Of a DNA stretch of 64,000 bases, positions 36,024 through 46,543 are shown one piece after another. Where the stretch lies: contig NZ_CP108423.1 of assembly GCF_035917235.1 (NCBI RefSeq), forward strand, positions 3,227,001 to 3,291,000, written 5' to 3'. The first letter of the stretch is position 1. Each line of letters begins with the position of its first letter. The translations under genes and the position numbers were made by a program. The notes beneath the pieces were generated by a model. The model saw only the letters and a program-made list of their open reading frames with translations, did no database searches and was not told where the DNA came from. The DNA is from Streptomyces sp. NBC_01294 (GTDB taxonomy: Bacteria; Actinomycetota; Actinomycetes; Streptomycetales; Streptomycetaceae).

Positions 36024-37394
36024 TCAAAACGCGGTCCGCGATGCCGTTTCTGCTGGCGTCGCGGCGCACTCCGGTTCGGTCCTGGGTGGGGACCCCGTAG
36101 TTGTTACGGGCTCCAGAGTAACCCGCCCGGAGCGCAGTGCACGACGCGCCAGCAGAAACGCGAGTCCGCACAGGGTGGCGCAGTCCTTGAAGGCGCGCCG
36201 CTTGGCCTCCAGTTCCCTGGGCCACGGGACGCCCGCCAGCTGCGGCCCCAGGGCCGCCCAGAACCAGGGCGAGCGGGGCATCGAGCCCGGTCGCACGGCC
36301 GACGCGAGCAGCAGCGGAAGCACCACCAGCAGATAGTGGTCGAAGGACGGCCGGGAGACCAGGAATGCGGCGAGCATCACCATGCAGGCCGTCTCCACCA
36401 GCCGCAGCTCGCCCCCGTCGGCATCGTCCGGCCGCCGCCACCGCACCCAGGCCGCCCACAGACCGGCCCCGGCCCCCGCGAACGCGACCAGCACCGCCAG
36501 CGGCTCCGGCACCCCCAGCCGCGGCAGCACCGCGATCGGCGAGGCGTCCCACGGCAGGGCGTATGCGTCCTGCCCCTGGAGCAGGAACGGCAGCGTCTTG
36601 GTGAAGAACAGCGTCGGGCTCGGCATCGCCAGCGCACCGGCCAGCGAGAGCCCCAGCGGCACCAGCACGGCCGCGGCCAGCCCCCGCCAGCGCCGGGCGA
36701 TCAGGAAGAGCAGCCCGATCGGCACCAGCATCGGCTTGCACGCGATCGCCAGCCCGACCACCAGCCCGGCCGACCCCCACGACCGCCGGTGCGCGAGCAG
36801 CAGCGCCACCGGCAGCGCGGCCGCCGAGATGGCGGTCCAGTTGCCGATCAGCACGAGGTTCACGTACGGCTTGTAGGCGAGGGCGAACACCGCGAAACCG
36901 CCGACCGCGAAGCGCGAGCGCAGCGGCACCGCGAACATCCGCAGAGCCGCCAGCCAGCCGACGCCCAGCAGCCCCGACATCCCGAAGGGCAGCACCCACC
37001 GCAGGACCTCCCGCGGCAGCATCGCCTCCGGAACCGCCATGAGCACGGCGCTCGGGAGGTACAGGAAGCGCTTGTCCTCGTACGGGGACCCGCCCGCCAG
37101 CAGCGTCTCCGCGGCCTTGACGACGAAGGCGTTGTCCGAGCCCCAGTTCGCCCGCAGGCTCGTGGAGACGGCGATCCCGAGGAGCACCGCGAGGGAGACG
37201 ACCTGCCAGGACCGGGACGCCGGCCGCAGCAGCCAGTCGACGAGCCGGTTGCCGGAGGCCGGGCCCCCGGCGCGCCGGCCCCCGGCGGCCGCGCTCCCGG
37301 CGGCCGCGCTCCCGGCGGCCCCGCTCCCGGTGTGCTCGTCCCCGGTGATCTGGTTCTCCCACTTCATCAGCCAGATGCTAGGCCGCAGCCCCAC
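36024..37394 (-). CDS. GT87-like (DUF2029) polytopic glycosyltransferase
   Basis: The 456-residue protein has about nine to ten membrane segments. After the first segment comes WGSDNAFVVKAAETLLAGGS with the catalytic-type acidic residue and SPYEDKRFLYLPS, a pattern shared by DUF2029/GT87 mannosyltransferases that use polyprenyl-phosphate sugars. A GAAGSAAAGSAAAGG stretch near the N-terminus arises from repeats in the DNA. The start at 37394 is GTG; the ATG at 37367 is an alternative. Its sugar and acceptor are unknown. Confidence 0.75.
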   Translation of the reverse strand: MGLRPSIWLMKWENQITGDEHTGSGAAGSAAAGSAAAGGRRAGGPASGNRLVDWLLRPASRSWQVVSLAVLLGIAVSTSLRANWGSDNAFVVKAAETLLAGGSPYEDKRFLYLPSAVLMAVPEAMLPREVLRWVLPFGMSGLLGVGWLAALRMFAVPLRSRFAVGGFAVFALAYKPYVNLVLIGNWTAISAAALPVALLLAHRRSWGSAGLVVGLAIACKPMLVPIGLLFLIARRWRGLAAAVLVPLGLSLAGALAMPSPTLFFTKTLPFLLQGQDAYALPWDASPIAVLPRLGVPEPLAVLVAFAGAGAGLWAAWVRWRRPDDADGGELRLVETACMVMLAAFLVSRPSFDHYLLVVLPLLLASAVRPGSMPRSPWFWAALGPQLAGVPWPRELEAKRRAFKDCATLCGLAFLLARRALRSGRVTLEPVTTTGSPPRTEPECAATPAETASRTAF

Positions 37395-37440
37395 GACGCC
37401 TGCCCCTCACTCGACCGAGGGGGTGACGGTCTCCCCCTAC

Positions 37441-39069
37441 CTAGCGCTTGCGTTCGACTCTACGTTCGTCCCAGACGGGTTCCTGAGTCTCCCGCACAAC
37501 ACCGTCTGAACCGAAGACCAGGTAACGGTCAAATGTGCGCGCGAACCAGCGGTCGTGCGTGACGCACAGCACAGTGCCGTCGTACGCCTCCAGGCCGTCC
37601 TGGAGCGCCTCCGCGGACTCCAGGTCCAGGTTGTCCGTCGGCTCGTCCAGCAGCAGCGCCGTGGTCCCCGCCAGCTCCAGCAGCAGGATCTGGAAGCGTG
37701 CCTGCTGGCCACCGGAGAGCTTCTCGAAGGGCTGGTCGCCCTGACGCTCCAGCTCGTACCGGCGCAGAGCGCCCATCGCCTGCCCCAGCGGCTTGGCCGC
37801 CTCCGTCCACAGGATGTCGACGAGGGTCCGCCCGAACAGCTCCGGGTGCGCGTGGGTCTGCGCGAAATGGCCGGGAACCACCCGCGCGCCCAGCTTCCAC
37901 GTACCCGTGTGCTTGACGTCCTCGCCCGCCATCAGGCGCAGGAAGTGCGACTTGCCCGATCCGTTCGAGCCGAGGACCGCGACCCGCTCCCCGTAGAAGA
38001 CCTCCAGGGAGAAGGGCTTCATCAGGCCGGTCAGCTCCAGGTTCTCCACGGTCAGGGCGCGCACGCCGGTCCGCCCGCCCTTGAGCCGCATCCTGATGTC
38101 CTGCTCGCGCGGCGGCTCCGGCGGCGGGCCGGCCTCCTCGAACTTCTGGAAGCGGGTCTGCATCGCCCGGTACCGCGAGGCCATGTCGGGGCTGCTCGCG
38201 GCCTGGTTGCGCAGCCGCAGCACCAGCGCCTTCAGCCGCGCGTGCTCCTCGTCCCAGCGCCGCTTGAGCTCCTCGAAGCGCGCGAAGCGCTCCTTGCGGG
38301 CGTCGTGGTAGGTGGCGAAGCCCGCGCCGTGCACCCAGACGTCGGAGCCCGTCGGGCTCGCCTCCAGGCTGATGATCTTCTCGGCGGCCTGGGTCAGCAG
38401 CTCCCGGTCGTGGGAGACGAAGAGCACCGTCTTGCGTGTGGCCTTCAGCTGTTCCTCCAGCCAGCGCTTGCCGGGGACGTCCAGATAGTTGTCCGGCTCG
38501 TCGAGCAGCAGCACCTCGTCGGGCCCGCGCAGCAGCGCCTCAAGCACGAGCCGCTTCTGCTCACCGCCGGACAGCGTGCGCACCTCGCGGAACTGCGCGG
38601 TGTCGTACGGGATAGCCAGCGCGGCCATGGTGCAGACGTCCCACAGCGTCTCCGCCTCGTACCCCTGGACGTCCGCCCAGTCGCTCAGCGCCTGGGCGTA
38701 GGCCATCTGGGCGGCCTCGTCGTCCACCGTCAGGATCAGCTGCTCGGCGCGGTCCACGGCCTTCGCGGCCTCCCGGATGCGCGGCTGGGCCACCGAGACC
38801 AGCAGGTCCCGTACGGTCGTCTCGTCCCGCACCGAGCCCACGAACTGCGACATCACGCCGAGGCCGCCGGAGACGGTGATACCGCCGCCGTGCGGCTGGA
38901 GCTCGCCGGAGATCATCTTCAGCAGGGTGGTCTTGCCGGCCCCGTTCGCCCCGACGAGCGCGGCGACCGACCCCTCCCCCACGCGGAAGGAGACGTCAGG
39001 GAGCAGTACCCGCCCGTCGGGCAGGTAGTACTCCAGGTGGCTGGCTTCGAGATGTCCCATGCCGGGCAT
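37441..39069 (-). CDS. ABC-F family ATPase
   Basis: The 542-residue protein has two nucleotide-binding domains and no membrane part. Walker A motifs are GANGAGKTT and GSNGSGKS; signatures are LSGGEQKR and LSGGQQAR; Walker B motifs VLLLDEPDNYLD and ALLLDEPTDNLD. Between them is the charged linker (KERFARFEELKRRWDEEHAR). ABC-F proteins act on the ribosome, either in translation or in antibiotic protection; sequence does not decide here. The start may be ATG 39069 or 39060. Confidence 0.92.
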   Translation of the reverse strand: MPGMGHLEASHLEYYLPDGRVLLPDVSFRVGEGSVAALVGANGAGKTTLLKMISGELQPHGGGITVSGGLGVMSQFVGSVRDETTVRDLLVSVAQPRIREAAKAVDRAEQLILTVDDEAAQMAYAQALSDWADVQGYEAETLWDVCTMAALAIPYDTAQFREVRTLSGGEQKRLVLEALLRGPDEVLLLDEPDNYLDVPGKRWLEEQLKATRKTVLFVSHDRELLTQAAEKIISLEASPTGSDVWVHGAGFATYHDARKERFARFEELKRRWDEEHARLKALVLRLRNQAASSPDMASRYRAMQTRFQKFEEAGPPPEPPREQDIRMRLKGGRTGVRALTVENLELTGLMKPFSLEVFYGERVAVLGSNGSGKSHFLRLMAGEDVKHTGTWKLGARVVPGHFAQTHAHPELFGRTLVDILWTEAAKPLGQAMGALRRYELERQGDQPFEKLSGGQQARFQILLLELAGTTALLLDEPTDNLDLESAEALQDGLEAYDGTVLCVTHDRWFARTFDRYLVFGSDGVVRETQEPVWDERRVERKR

Positions 39070-39126
39070 TGTCCCGGTCCGGCGCCGATCCGCCCAAACG
39101 GATTAGCCGGACGCCCGCGGGGGCGG

Positions 39127-39978
39127 TCAGCAGCAGCCGGCGCCCGGCAGGGTCCGCACGTTGCGCGCTTCCTTGCTGCGGGCGGCCAGCAGCTCGTCCG
39201 CGGGGTAGCCGACCTCCTCCAGGGTCAGCCCGTGCGGCTTGACCACGTGCACCGAGGAGTCCCGTACGCCGGCGGCCAGCACCTTGCCCGGCCAGTCGGT
39301 CGGCCGGTGGCCGTCGCCGACGTGCAGCAGGGCTCCCACCAGCGAGCGGACCATGTTGTGGCAGAACGCGTCGGCGCGGACGGTCGCGGTGACGATCCCG
39401 TCCTCGGCGCGCTGCCAGCTGAGCTGCTGGAGCGTGCGGATGGTCGTCGCGCCCTCGCGCTTCTTGCAGTACGCGGCGAAGTCGTGCTCGCCGAGCAGCG
39501 GGGCGGCGGCCTCGTTCATGGCGTCCACGTCGAGCGGCCACTGGTGCCACAGCACGTGGCCGCGGCGCAGCGGGTCGACGCCGCCCTGGTGGTCGCCCAC
39601 GCGGTACGCGTAGCGCCGCCAGATGGCCGAGAAGCGCGCGTTGAAGCCCTCGGGGGCCTCGGCGACCTTCCACACCCGCACGTCGTGCGGCAGCCGTCCC
39701 GCCAGGCGGCGCAGGAGCTTGTCGTGGTGCTCGGCCCACACCTCCTCGGTAAGGTCGAACTGCGCGACCTGCCCGCGGGCGTGCACGCCCGCGTCGGTGC
39801 GCCCGGCCACGGTCAGCTCGACCGGCTCGGACAGCCGCATCACGGTCTGCAGGGCCGACTCCAGCTCGCCCTGCACGGTCCGCAGCACGCGCTGCTTCGC
39901 CCAGCCGGAGAAGTCCTTGCCGTCGTAGCTCAGGTCCAGCCGCACCCGGACGTGCCCGGGCTCCACCTCGTCACTCAC
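39127..39978 (-). CDS. truA: tRNA pseudouridine synthase A
   Basis: A 283-residue TruA. The catalytic Asp62 is in [27 protein letters not shown] and [14 protein letters not shown] are intact. It modifies positions 38-40 of tRNAs. It ends in a Cys-Cys pair. It is the last gene next to the ribosomal cluster, after the rplQ terminator. Confidence 0.96.
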   Translation of the reverse strand: MSDEVEPGHVRVRLDLSYDGKDFSGWAKQRVLRTVQGELESALQTVMRLSEPVELTVAGRTDAGVHARGQVAQFDLTEEVWAEHHDKLLRRLAGRLPHDVRVWKVAEAPEGFNARFSAIWRRYAYRVGDHQGGVDPLRRGHVLWHQWPLDVDAMNEAAAPLLGEHDFAAYCKKREGATTIRTLQQLSWQRAEDGIVTATVRADAFCHNMVRSLVGALLHVGDGHRPTDWPGKVLAAGVRDSSVHVVKPHGLTLEEVGYPADELLAARSKEARNVRTLPGAGCC

Positions 39979-40010
39979 GTGACCGATCCTCTCAGAGTCA
40001 CCGAAATGCA

Positions 40011-40045
40011 GAACGGGCCCGCCCCGGGAAGGGGCGGGCCCGTTC
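40011..40045 (-). terminator. Terminator of the alpha operon after rplQ
   Basis: A perfect 15-bp stem (GAACGGGCCCGCCCC) with a 5-base loop, 32 bases beyond the rplQ stop. Confidence 0.92.
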
Positions 40046-40077
40046 AGAGCCGATCAAGCAAGCGTGATCCCGGGGGA

Positions 40078-40551
40078 TCAGGCCTCCTTGGTCTCCTCGG
40101 CGGGGGTCTCGGTGGCCTCGGCCTTGGCCTCCGCCTCCTTCACCGCGCGCTTGGTGGCGGCCTCGGCCTCACCAGTGGCCTGCTGGGCGACCGTAAGGGC
40201 CTCGACCAGCTCGATCACGGCCATCGGGGCGTTGTCGCCACGACGGTTGCCGATCTTGGTGATGCGCGTGTAACCACCGGGGCGGTTCTCGTAGCGCGGG
40301 GCGATCTCGGTGAACAGCGTGTGCACGATGCTCTTGTCCGTGATCGTCTGCAGCACCAGGCGACGGTTGTGGATGTCGCCCTTCTTGGCCTTGGTGACCA
40401 GACGCTCGGCGTAGGGACGCAGGCGACGGGCCTTGGCCTCGGTGGTGGTGATGCGGCCGTGCTCGAAGAGCGCCTTCGCGAGGTTCGCGAGGAGGTGCTT
40501 CTCGTGCGCGGCGCTGCCGCCCAGACGGGCACCCTTTGCGGGACGCGGCAT
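40078..40551 (-). CDS. rplQ: 50S ribosomal protein L17
   Basis: A 157-residue L17. The core [20 protein letters not shown] and [19 protein letters not shown] is normal, followed by about 30 residues of an Ala/Glu/Lys-rich tail ([17 protein letters not shown]) that E. coli L17 lacks. Last gene of the alpha operon, 137 bp after rpoA. Confidence 0.97.
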   Translation of the reverse strand: MPRPAKGARLGGSAAHEKHLLANLAKALFEHGRITTTEAKARRLRPYAERLVTKAKKGDIHNRRLVLQTITDKSIVHTLFTEIAPRYENRPGGYTRITKIGNRRGDNAPMAVIELVEALTVAQQATGEAEAATKRAVKEAEAKAEATETPAEETKEA

Positions 40552-40688
40552 GGTGATACTCCTTCATATCTGCACCGGCCGTGTCAGGTACCGGTGTCAG
40601 TTCCCCCGAGGCGGATGCCGCGGGAAAGTTCAGGCAAACCCGGCCGGCGACCTGGGCCGAAGGCCCGGACCGCCGGCGGCGGGGTGGA

Positions 40689-41711
40689 TCAGTACTGCTC
40701 GGTCTCGACGAAACCGGCGTCCGCGTCGTCGTCGGCGCCGAAGGCGTCGGCGGCGGCGGTCGGGTCGAATCCGGGCGGGCTGTCCTTGAGGGCCAGGCCC
40801 ATGCCGGCCAGCTTCGCCTTGACCTCGTCGATCGACTTCGCACCGAAGTTGCGGATGTCGAGCAGGTCGGCCTCGGAGCGGGCGACGAGCTCACCCACGG
40901 AGTGGATGCCCTCGCGCTTGAGGCAGTTGTACGACCGAACGGTGAGCTCGAGCTCCTCGATCGGCAGCGCCAGGTCGGCGGCCAGGGCGGCGTCCGTCGG
41001 GGACGGGCCCATGTCGATGCCCTCGGCGTCGATGTTGAGCTCGCGCGCCAGACCGAACAGCTCGACCAGGGTCTTGCCGGCGGACGCCATGGCGTCGCGC
41101 GGGCGCATGGCCTGCTTGGTCTCGACGTCGACGATCAGCTTGTCGAAGTCGGTGCGCTGCTCGACACGGGTCGCCTCGACCTTGTAGGTGACCTTGAGGA
41201 CCGGGCTGTAGATGGAGTCGATCGGGATGCGACCGATCTCCTGGCCCAGCTGCTTGTTCTGGACGGCGGAGACGTAGCCGCGACCGCGCTCGACGGTCAG
41301 CTCCATCTCCAGCTTGCCCTTGCCGTTGAGCGTGGCGAGGACCAGGTCCGGGTTGTGCACCTCGACACCGGCCGGGGGCGCGATGTCGGCAGCGGTGACC
41401 AGGCCGGGACCCTGCTTGCGCAGGTACATCACGACCGGCTCGTCGTGCTCCGAGGAGACGACCAGCTGCTTGATGTTGAGGATGATGTCGGTGACGTCTT
41501 CCTTGACGCCCGGCACGGTGGTGAACTCGTGCAGGACGCCGTCCACGCGGATGCTGGTGACAGCGGCACCCGGGATCGAGGACAGGAGCGTACGGCGCAG
41601 GGAGTTACCGAGGGTGTAGCCGAAGCCCGGCTCCAGCGGCTCGATCACGAACCGCGAGCGGTACTCGTCGACGACCTCTTCGGTCAGCGAAGGACGCTGA
41701 GCGATAAGCAT
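40689..41711 (-). CDS. rpoA: DNA-directed RNA polymerase alpha subunit
   Basis: The 340-residue subunit has a complete N-terminal dimerisation domain ([20 protein letters not shown]) and a C-terminal domain with [20 protein letters not shown] and [14 protein letters not shown], which contacts UP elements and activators. It ends in an acidic tail. It lies between rpsK and rplQ; rpsD is missing from this operon. Confidence 0.98.
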   Translation of the reverse strand: MLIAQRPSLTEEVVDEYRSRFVIEPLEPGFGYTLGNSLRRTLLSSIPGAAVTSIRVDGVLHEFTTVPGVKEDVTDIILNIKQLVVSSEHDEPVVMYLRKQGPGLVTAADIAPPAGVEVHNPDLVLATLNGKGKLEMELTVERGRGYVSAVQNKQLGQEIGRIPIDSIYSPVLKVTYKVEATRVEQRTDFDKLIVDVETKQAMRPRDAMASAGKTLVELFGLARELNIDAEGIDMGPSPTDAALAADLALPIEELELTVRSYNCLKREGIHSVGELVARSEADLLDIRNFGAKSIDEVKAKLAGMGLALKDSPPGFDPTAAADAFGADDDADAGFVETEQY

Positions 41712-41860
41712 GTCTGTGTTCCTTCATTCGTGGACGCCCACTATTTGACGCCCGACGGGGTGCAGCCGGAGCTGCGGACTACAAGGGTACGGGCGGTACG
41801 TCCCCCGCGAGGGGTTCGTACCGCCCGGACACTCAAGAACGCACAGGTGCGTCCGTCGCG

Positions 41861-42265
41861 TCAGACGCGGCGGCGCTTCGGCGGGCGGCAGCCGTTGTGC
41901 GGGGTGGGGGTGACGTCCTGGATCGAGCCGACCTCGAGGCCAGTGGCCTGCAGGGAGCGGATCGCGGTCTCGCGGCCGGAGCCCGGACCCTTGACGAAGA
42001 CGTCAACCTTGCGCATGCCGTGCTCCTGCGCGCGGCGGGCGGCCGACTCGGCGGCCATCTGCGCGGCGAAGGGGGTGGACTTGCGCGAGCCCTTGAAGCC
42101 GACGTGGCCGGCGGAGGCCCAGGAGATCACGTTGCCCGCGGGGTCCGTGATCGAGACGATGGTGTTGTTGAACGTGCTCTTGATGTGGGCGTGCCCGTGA
42201 GCGACGTTCTTCTTTTCCTTGCGGCGCACCTTCTTGGCAGCGCCCTGACGACCCTTGGGGGGCAT
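41861..42265 (-). CDS. rpsK: 30S ribosomal protein S11
   Basis: A 134-residue S11. [18 protein letters not shown] and the C-terminal [15 protein letters not shown] are intact. It follows rpsM by 54 bp. Confidence 0.97.
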   Translation of the reverse strand: MPPKGRQGAAKKVRRKEKKNVAHGHAHIKSTFNNTIVSITDPAGNVISWASAGHVGFKGSRKSTPFAAQMAAESAARRAQEHGMRKVDVFVKGPGSGRETAIRSLQATGLEVGSIQDVTPTPHNGCRPPKRRRV

Positions 42266-42319
42266 CTATTTCTCCTACGGGAGGTGGTCGGTCCTACAGC
42301 GCAAGACCGCTGAACAGGA

Positions 42320-42700
42320 CTACTTCTTGCCCGGCTTCTTCTTACCGGCGATCGCGCGACGCGGACCCTTGCGGGTACGGGCGTTCGTGCTGGTGCGCTG
42401 ACCGTGCACGGGCAGGCCACGACGGTGGCGGATGCCCTGGTAGCACTGGATCTCGACCTTGCGGCGGATGTCGGCCTGGATCTCGCGGCGGAGGTCACCC
42501 TCGGTGCGGAGGTTGGCGTCCACGTACTCGCGGATCTTGACCAGGTCCTCTTCGGCCAGGTCACGAACGCGGGTGTTCGGGTTCACGCCCGTGGCCGCAA
42601 GGATCTCCTTGGACCGGGTGCGCCCGACACCGAAGACGTAGGTGAGTGCGATCTCCACGCGCTTTTCGCGCGGGATGTCGACACCGGAAACGCGTGCCAT
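42320..42700 (-). CDS. rpsM: 30S ribosomal protein S13
   Basis: A 126-residue S13, beginning [20 protein letters not shown], with [17 protein letters not shown] near 90-106 and a Lys-rich tail (AGKKKPGKK). It contacts the P-site tRNA and the inter-subunit bridge. The 199-bp gap after rpmJ may hold an internal promoter. Confidence 0.97.
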   Translation of the reverse strand: MARVSGVDIPREKRVEIALTYVFGVGRTRSKEILAATGVNPNTRVRDLAEEDLVKIREYVDANLRTEGDLRREIQADIRRKVEIQCYQGIRHRRGLPVHGQRTSTNARTRKGPRRAIAGKKKPGKK

Positions 42701-42899
42701 TCAATGGCTCCTGTGTGTTCGGGGGTCTTCAGCAGAACCGTCCCCGACCGCCGACCACACCTGATGGGTGGTGGTACGTCCGGGTCCCCGGCCCCCGCCG
42801 GAGGTACCGCCGGCCCCTCTCAGGGCTGGGCGGGTTCTGCGTATGTACGTTTTCTTACGTCGCGCGAAGAACTGCGGAAGGCAGGTCGGTCGGCGTGCG

Positions 42900-43013
42900 T
42901 CAGCCCTGGCGCTGCTTGTGGCGCAGGTTGTCGCAGATGACCATGACCCGACCGTGACGGCGGATCACCTTGCACTTGTCGCAGATCTTCTTGACGCTCG
43001 GCTTGACCTTCAT
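42900..43013 (-). CDS. rpmJ: 50S ribosomal protein L36
   Basis: A 37-residue protein read directly from the minus strand: [17 protein letters not shown], then [15 protein letters not shown]. The zinc ribbon is complete (CDKC, a third Cys and the His of RHKQ), so this is the zinc-binding form of L36; a zinc-free paralogue may exist elsewhere. It lies between infA (74 bp) and rpsM. Confidence 0.96.
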   Translation of the reverse strand: MKVKPSVKKICDKCKVIRRHGRVMVICDNLRHKQRQG

Positions 43014-43087
43014 GTTGGTGAGGTTCTCCGGGTCAGTGCCACCACCCGCGCCGGGACAAGACGCCCAGACGGGGGTGAAGACAAGAT

Positions 43088-43309
43088 CTACTTGTATCGG
43101 TAGACGATCCGGCCACGCGTCAGGTCGTACGGAGACAGCTCCACGACGACCCGGTCATCAGGGAGGATGCGGATGTAGTGCATGCGCATCTTGCCGCTGA
43201 TGTGCGCGAGGACCTTGTGACCGTTCTGGAGTTCCACCTTGAACATCGCGTTCGGGAGGGACTCGATCACGGTGCCCTCGATTTCGATGGCACCTTGCTT
43301 CTTGGCCAC
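43088..43309 (-). CDS. infA: Translation initiation factor IF-1
   Basis: A 73-residue OB-fold protein, beginning [20 protein letters not shown] and ending [12 protein letters not shown]. It blocks the A site during initiation. It opens the alpha operon; the 138-bp gap after map is a likely promoter position. Confidence 0.97.
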   Translation of the reverse strand: MAKKQGAIEIEGTVIESLPNAMFKVELQNGHKVLAHISGKMRMHYIRILPDDRVVVELSPYDLTRGRIVYRYK

Positions 43310-43447
43310 GCTTCGCCTTTCGAATCGGCTACCTTGATCGGCCTAGTACGCCATGCAGGCATGGGAGTGCACGAGAGCCGACGAGTCAGTCTACGTCAGG
43401 GCATCCAGAAAGACGAATCCGGAAAGTTTGCCCCAGAGTCTAGATCA

Positions 43448-44299
43448 TTAACCGAGGGGGTCCGGAGCCGTGGTGACTCCGTACTCCGCCAGCTTCGCCT
43501 TGCCGCAGTCCGGGCTGGTCAGGACGATGGGACCGGCCTCCGTCAGCGCGATGGAGTGCTCCCAGTGCGAGGACCAGGTGCCGTCCGTCGTGATGACCGT
43601 CCAGTCGTCCGCCAGCACCTCCGTCTGGGCGGTTCCCAGGGAGACCATCGGCTCGATCGCCAGGCAGACGCCCGGGACCAGCTTGATGCCCTTGCCCCGC
43701 TTGCGCGAGACGTAGTTCAGCAGGTGGGGGTCCATGTGCATCTCGGACCCGATGCCGTGGCCGCCGTAGTCCTCGATGATCCCGAACTTGCCGAGGCTGT
43801 GCTCACCGGTGGTGGGGCGGGGCTGGCGCTTGATGTACGTCTCGATCGCCTTGGAGATGTCCACGAGGCGGTTGCCGAGCTTCATGGCGGCGATGCCGGC
43901 CCACATGGACTCCTCGGTCACCCGGGAGAGCTCCACGAGCTCGGGCGCGTGCCCGGTGCCCACGAAGGCGGTGTACGCGGCGTCGCCGTGCCAGCCGTCC
44001 ACGATCGCGCCGGCGTCGATCGAGATGATGTCGCCGTCCTTGAGGACGGTCTTGTCGTCCGGGATGCCGTGGACGACGACCTCGTTCACCGAGGTGCAGA
44101 TCGTCGCGGGGAAGCCGCCGTAGCCGAGGAAGTTCGACTTGGCCCCGGCGTCCGCGATCACCTTGCGGGCCACCATGTCCAGATCCCGCGTCGTGGCGCC
44201 CGGCACGGCCGCCTCACGGGTCGCCGCGTGGATCGCGGCGACGACCAGCCCCGCCTCGCGCATCTTCGCGATCTGCTCGGGGGTCTTGATCTGGACCAT
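43448..44299 (-). CDS. map: Methionine aminopeptidase, type I
   Basis: A 283-residue peptidase. The five metal ligands can be placed: two Asp in SIDAGAIVDGWHGDAA, His in GGHGIGSEMHMDP, Glu in LAIEPMV and Glu in SSHWEHSIAL. ATG 44299 is used because the longer frame upstream has no family similarity. It removes the initiator Met from nascent proteins and follows adk. Confidence 0.96.
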   Translation of the reverse strand: MVQIKTPEQIAKMREAGLVVAAIHAATREAAVPGATTRDLDMVARKVIADAGAKSNFLGYGGFPATICTSVNEVVVHGIPDDKTVLKDGDIISIDAGAIVDGWHGDAAYTAFVGTGHAPELVELSRVTEESMWAGIAAMKLGNRLVDISKAIETYIKRQPRPTTGEHSLGKFGIIEDYGGHGIGSEMHMDPHLLNYVSRKRGKGIKLVPGVCLAIEPMVSLGTAQTEVLADDWTVITTDGTWSSHWEHSIALTEAGPIVLTSPDCGKAKLAEYGVTTAPDPLG

Positions 44300-44340
44300 G
44301 GGGAAACAGCCTTCCAGCTTCGAAACGGGTCTTCTCAACA

Positions 44341-44377
44341 GTACGGCCGCGATGCCCTGGGGACACCGCGGCCGTAC
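44341..44377 (-). terminator. Hairpin between adk and map
   Basis: An 11-bp perfect inverted repeat (GTACGGCCGCG, 15-base loop) in the 96-bp gap. There is no U-tract; it may reduce transcription into map or stabilise the upstream mRNA. Confidence 0.6.
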
Positions 44378-44395
44378 CTGCACAACAAGGGTCTA

Positions 44396-45043
44396 CTACT
44401 TCTTGAGGGCGTCCATCGCGCGCTTGGTGACGTCCGCGACCTCACCGAGGGCCGGGATGGTCACCAGCAGGCCCTGGGCCTTGTAGTAGTCGATGATCGG
44501 CTCGGTCTGCGTGTGGTAGACCTCCAGCCGGTTGCGGACCGTGGCCTCCGAGTCGTCGCCGCGCTGGTACAGCTCGCCGCCGCAGGTGTCGCAGACGCCC
44601 TCGGCCTTCGCCGGGGCGTACGTCACGTGGAAGACGTGCGCGGAGTCGTTGCGGCAGATCCGTCGACCGGCGATCCGCTTGACGACCTCGTCCTCCTCGA
44701 CCTCCAGGTCGAGAACGGCGTCGAGCTTCATGCCCGCCGCCTGGAGCATCACGTCGAGCGCCTCGGCCTGCGAGACGTTGCGCGGGAACCCGTCGAGCAG
44801 GAAGCCGCCTACGGCGTCGGGCTGCTCCATCCGGTCCTTCGCCATGCCGATGGTCACCTCGTCGGGGACCAGGTCGCCGGCGTCCATGTACGCCTTCGCC
44901 TGCTTGCCCAGCTCGGTGCCCTGGCTGATGTTGGCCCGGAAAAGGTCGCCCGTGGAGATGTGCGGGATCGACAGGTTCTTGGCAAGGAACGCGGCCTGCG
45001 TTCCCTTCCCGGCACCGGGCGGTCCGACGAGGACGATTCGCAT
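44396..45043 (-). CDS. adk: Adenylate kinase
   Basis: A 215-residue kinase. The P-loop [11 protein letters not shown] is at residues 7-17, [14 protein letters not shown] follows, and the long LID insertion contains Cys residues (RRICRND, CDTCG), as in zinc-type LID domains, though the full set of four ligands is not evident. The ATG overlaps the secY stop by one base (TGATG). Confidence 0.97.
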   Translation of the reverse strand: MRIVLVGPPGAGKGTQAAFLAKNLSIPHISTGDLFRANISQGTELGKQAKAYMDAGDLVPDEVTIGMAKDRMEQPDAVGGFLLDGFPRNVSQAEALDVMLQAAGMKLDAVLDLEVEEDEVVKRIAGRRICRNDSAHVFHVTYAPAKAEGVCDTCGGELYQRGDDSEATVRNRLEVYHTQTEPIIDYYKAQGLLVTIPALGEVADVTKRAMDALKK

Positions 45044-46356
45044 CAGCGGAGGAACCCTTCGTAATTACGCTGCTGGAGCTGGCTCTCGATCTGCTTCACG
45101 GTTTCCAGACCCACACCCACGATGATCAGGATGCTCGTCCCGCCGAACGGGAAGTTCTGGTTCGCTCCGAAGCCGGCCAACGCCATCGTCGGCACAAGAG
45201 CGATGAGACCCAGGTACAGCGACCCCGGCCAGGTGATCCGGTTGAGCACGTAGCTCAGGTACTCGGCGGTGGGTCGACCGGCGCGGATGCCGGGGATGAA
45301 CCCACCATACTTCTTCATGTTGTCTGCAACTTCCTCGGGGTTGAACGAGATCGCCACGTAGAAGAACGCGAAGAAGACGATCAGGAGGAAGTACACCGCG
45401 ATGTAGTAAGGGTGGTCGCCCTTGACGAAGTGCTTCTGGATCCAGGTGGCCCAGCCCGCGGTGGAACCGCTGAACTGTACGACCAGTGCCGGGATGTAGA
45501 GCAGCGACGAGGCGAAGATGACGGGGATGATGCCCGCCTGGTTCACCTTGAGCGGGATGTAGGTCGAGGTACCACCGTAGGCGCGGCGGCCGATCATGCG
45601 CTTCGCGTACTGGACCGGGATCCGGCGCTGCGCCTGCTCGACGAAGACCACCAGGCCGACCATGGCGAGACCGACAAGCATGACCACGCCGAACTCGACC
45701 CAGCCGTCCGCGATCTTGCCCTGCTCCTTGATGGCCCAGAGGGCGCCGATGAAGCCGGCGGCGATCGAGATGAACATAAGGATCGACATGCCGTTGCCGA
45801 TGCCGCGGTCGGTGATGAGCTCACCGAGCCACATGACGACGCAGGTGCCGGCGGTCATGGTGACCACCATGACGACCGTGGTGAAGATCGACCGGTCGGG
45901 GACGATCTGGCTGGCGACCTGGCAGCCCTGGAACAGGGCCCCCGTGCGGGCGGTGGCGACGAGGCCGGTGCCCTGCAGGATCGCAAGCGCGACCGTCAGA
46001 TAGCGCGTGTACTGAGTGATCTTCGCCGTGCCGGACTGTCCCTCTTTTTTGAGGGTCTCCAGCTTCGGGATGACCACGGTCAGCAGCTGCAGAATGATGC
46101 TCGCCGTGATGTACGGCATGATGCCGAGCGCAAAGATCGTGATCTGCAGCAGCGCACCGCCGCTGAACATGTTGACGAGGCCGAACAGCCCATTGCTGCT
46201 GCCTGCCTGTTCAACACAGATCTGTACGTTCTTATAGCTCACGCCGGGTACCGGGATGTGGGACCCGAGCCGGAACAGCACGATGATGCCGAGCGTGAAG
46301 AGCAGCTTCTTGCGCAGGTCGGGCGTCTTGAACGCCCGGGCGAACGCGGTGAGCAC
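45043..46356 (-). CDS. secY: SecY preprotein translocase subunit
   Basis: The 437-residue protein has ten membrane segments, the plug region [19 protein letters not shown] and the cytoplasmic loop with [20 protein letters not shown]. It is the channel-forming subunit of the Sec translocase. It lies 187 bp after rplO, with a hairpin in the gap, and is coupled to adk. Confidence 0.98.
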   Translation of the reverse strand: MLTAFARAFKTPDLRKKLLFTLGIIVLFRLGSHIPVPGVSYKNVQICVEQAGSSNGLFGLVNMFSGGALLQITIFALGIMPYITASIILQLLTVVIPKLETLKKEGQSGTAKITQYTRYLTVALAILQGTGLVATARTGALFQGCQVASQIVPDRSIFTTVVMVVTMTAGTCVVMWLGELITDRGIGNGMSILMFISIAAGFIGALWAIKEQGKIADGWVEFGVVMLVGLAMVGLVVFVEQAQRRIPVQYAKRMIGRRAYGGTSTYIPLKVNQAGIIPVIFASSLLYIPALVVQFSGSTAGWATWIQKHFVKGDHPYYIAVYFLLIVFFAFFYVAISFNPEEVADNMKKYGGFIPGIRAGRPTAEYLSYVLNRITWPGSLYLGLIALVPTMALAGFGANQNFPFGGTSILIIVGVGLETVKQIESQLQQRNYEGFLR

Positions 46357-46476
46357 GGTGCCTCCTGCGACCCCCGCGCTACTGCGTCAGAGGTGACGGT
46401 CTGAGGGATCGACGTATACGACAAAGCAAAGGTGCACGCCACCTTACCGGCGAGTGTGCCTTCCGTGGAACGACCA

Positions 46477-46510
46477 ACCGGGGATGCCCCATATGTGAGG
46501 CATCCCCGGT
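46477..46510. terminator. Hairpin in the rplO-secY gap
   Basis: A 12-bp perfect stem (ACCGGGGATGCC) with a 10-base loop, 34 bases after the rplO stop. It stands where the ribosomal part of the spc operon ends and the secretion/adk/map part begins, so partial termination is likely. Confidence 0.7.
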
Positions 46511-46543
46511 CGGGTTTCGAGCTATTCAGCCACTGAAATCGTC

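Noticed and set aside
37555..41187. A 1210-codon plus-strand frame across ABC-F, truA and rplQ
   Set aside because: It is antisense to three well-supported genes and has no domain; long antisense frames are typical at this GC content.
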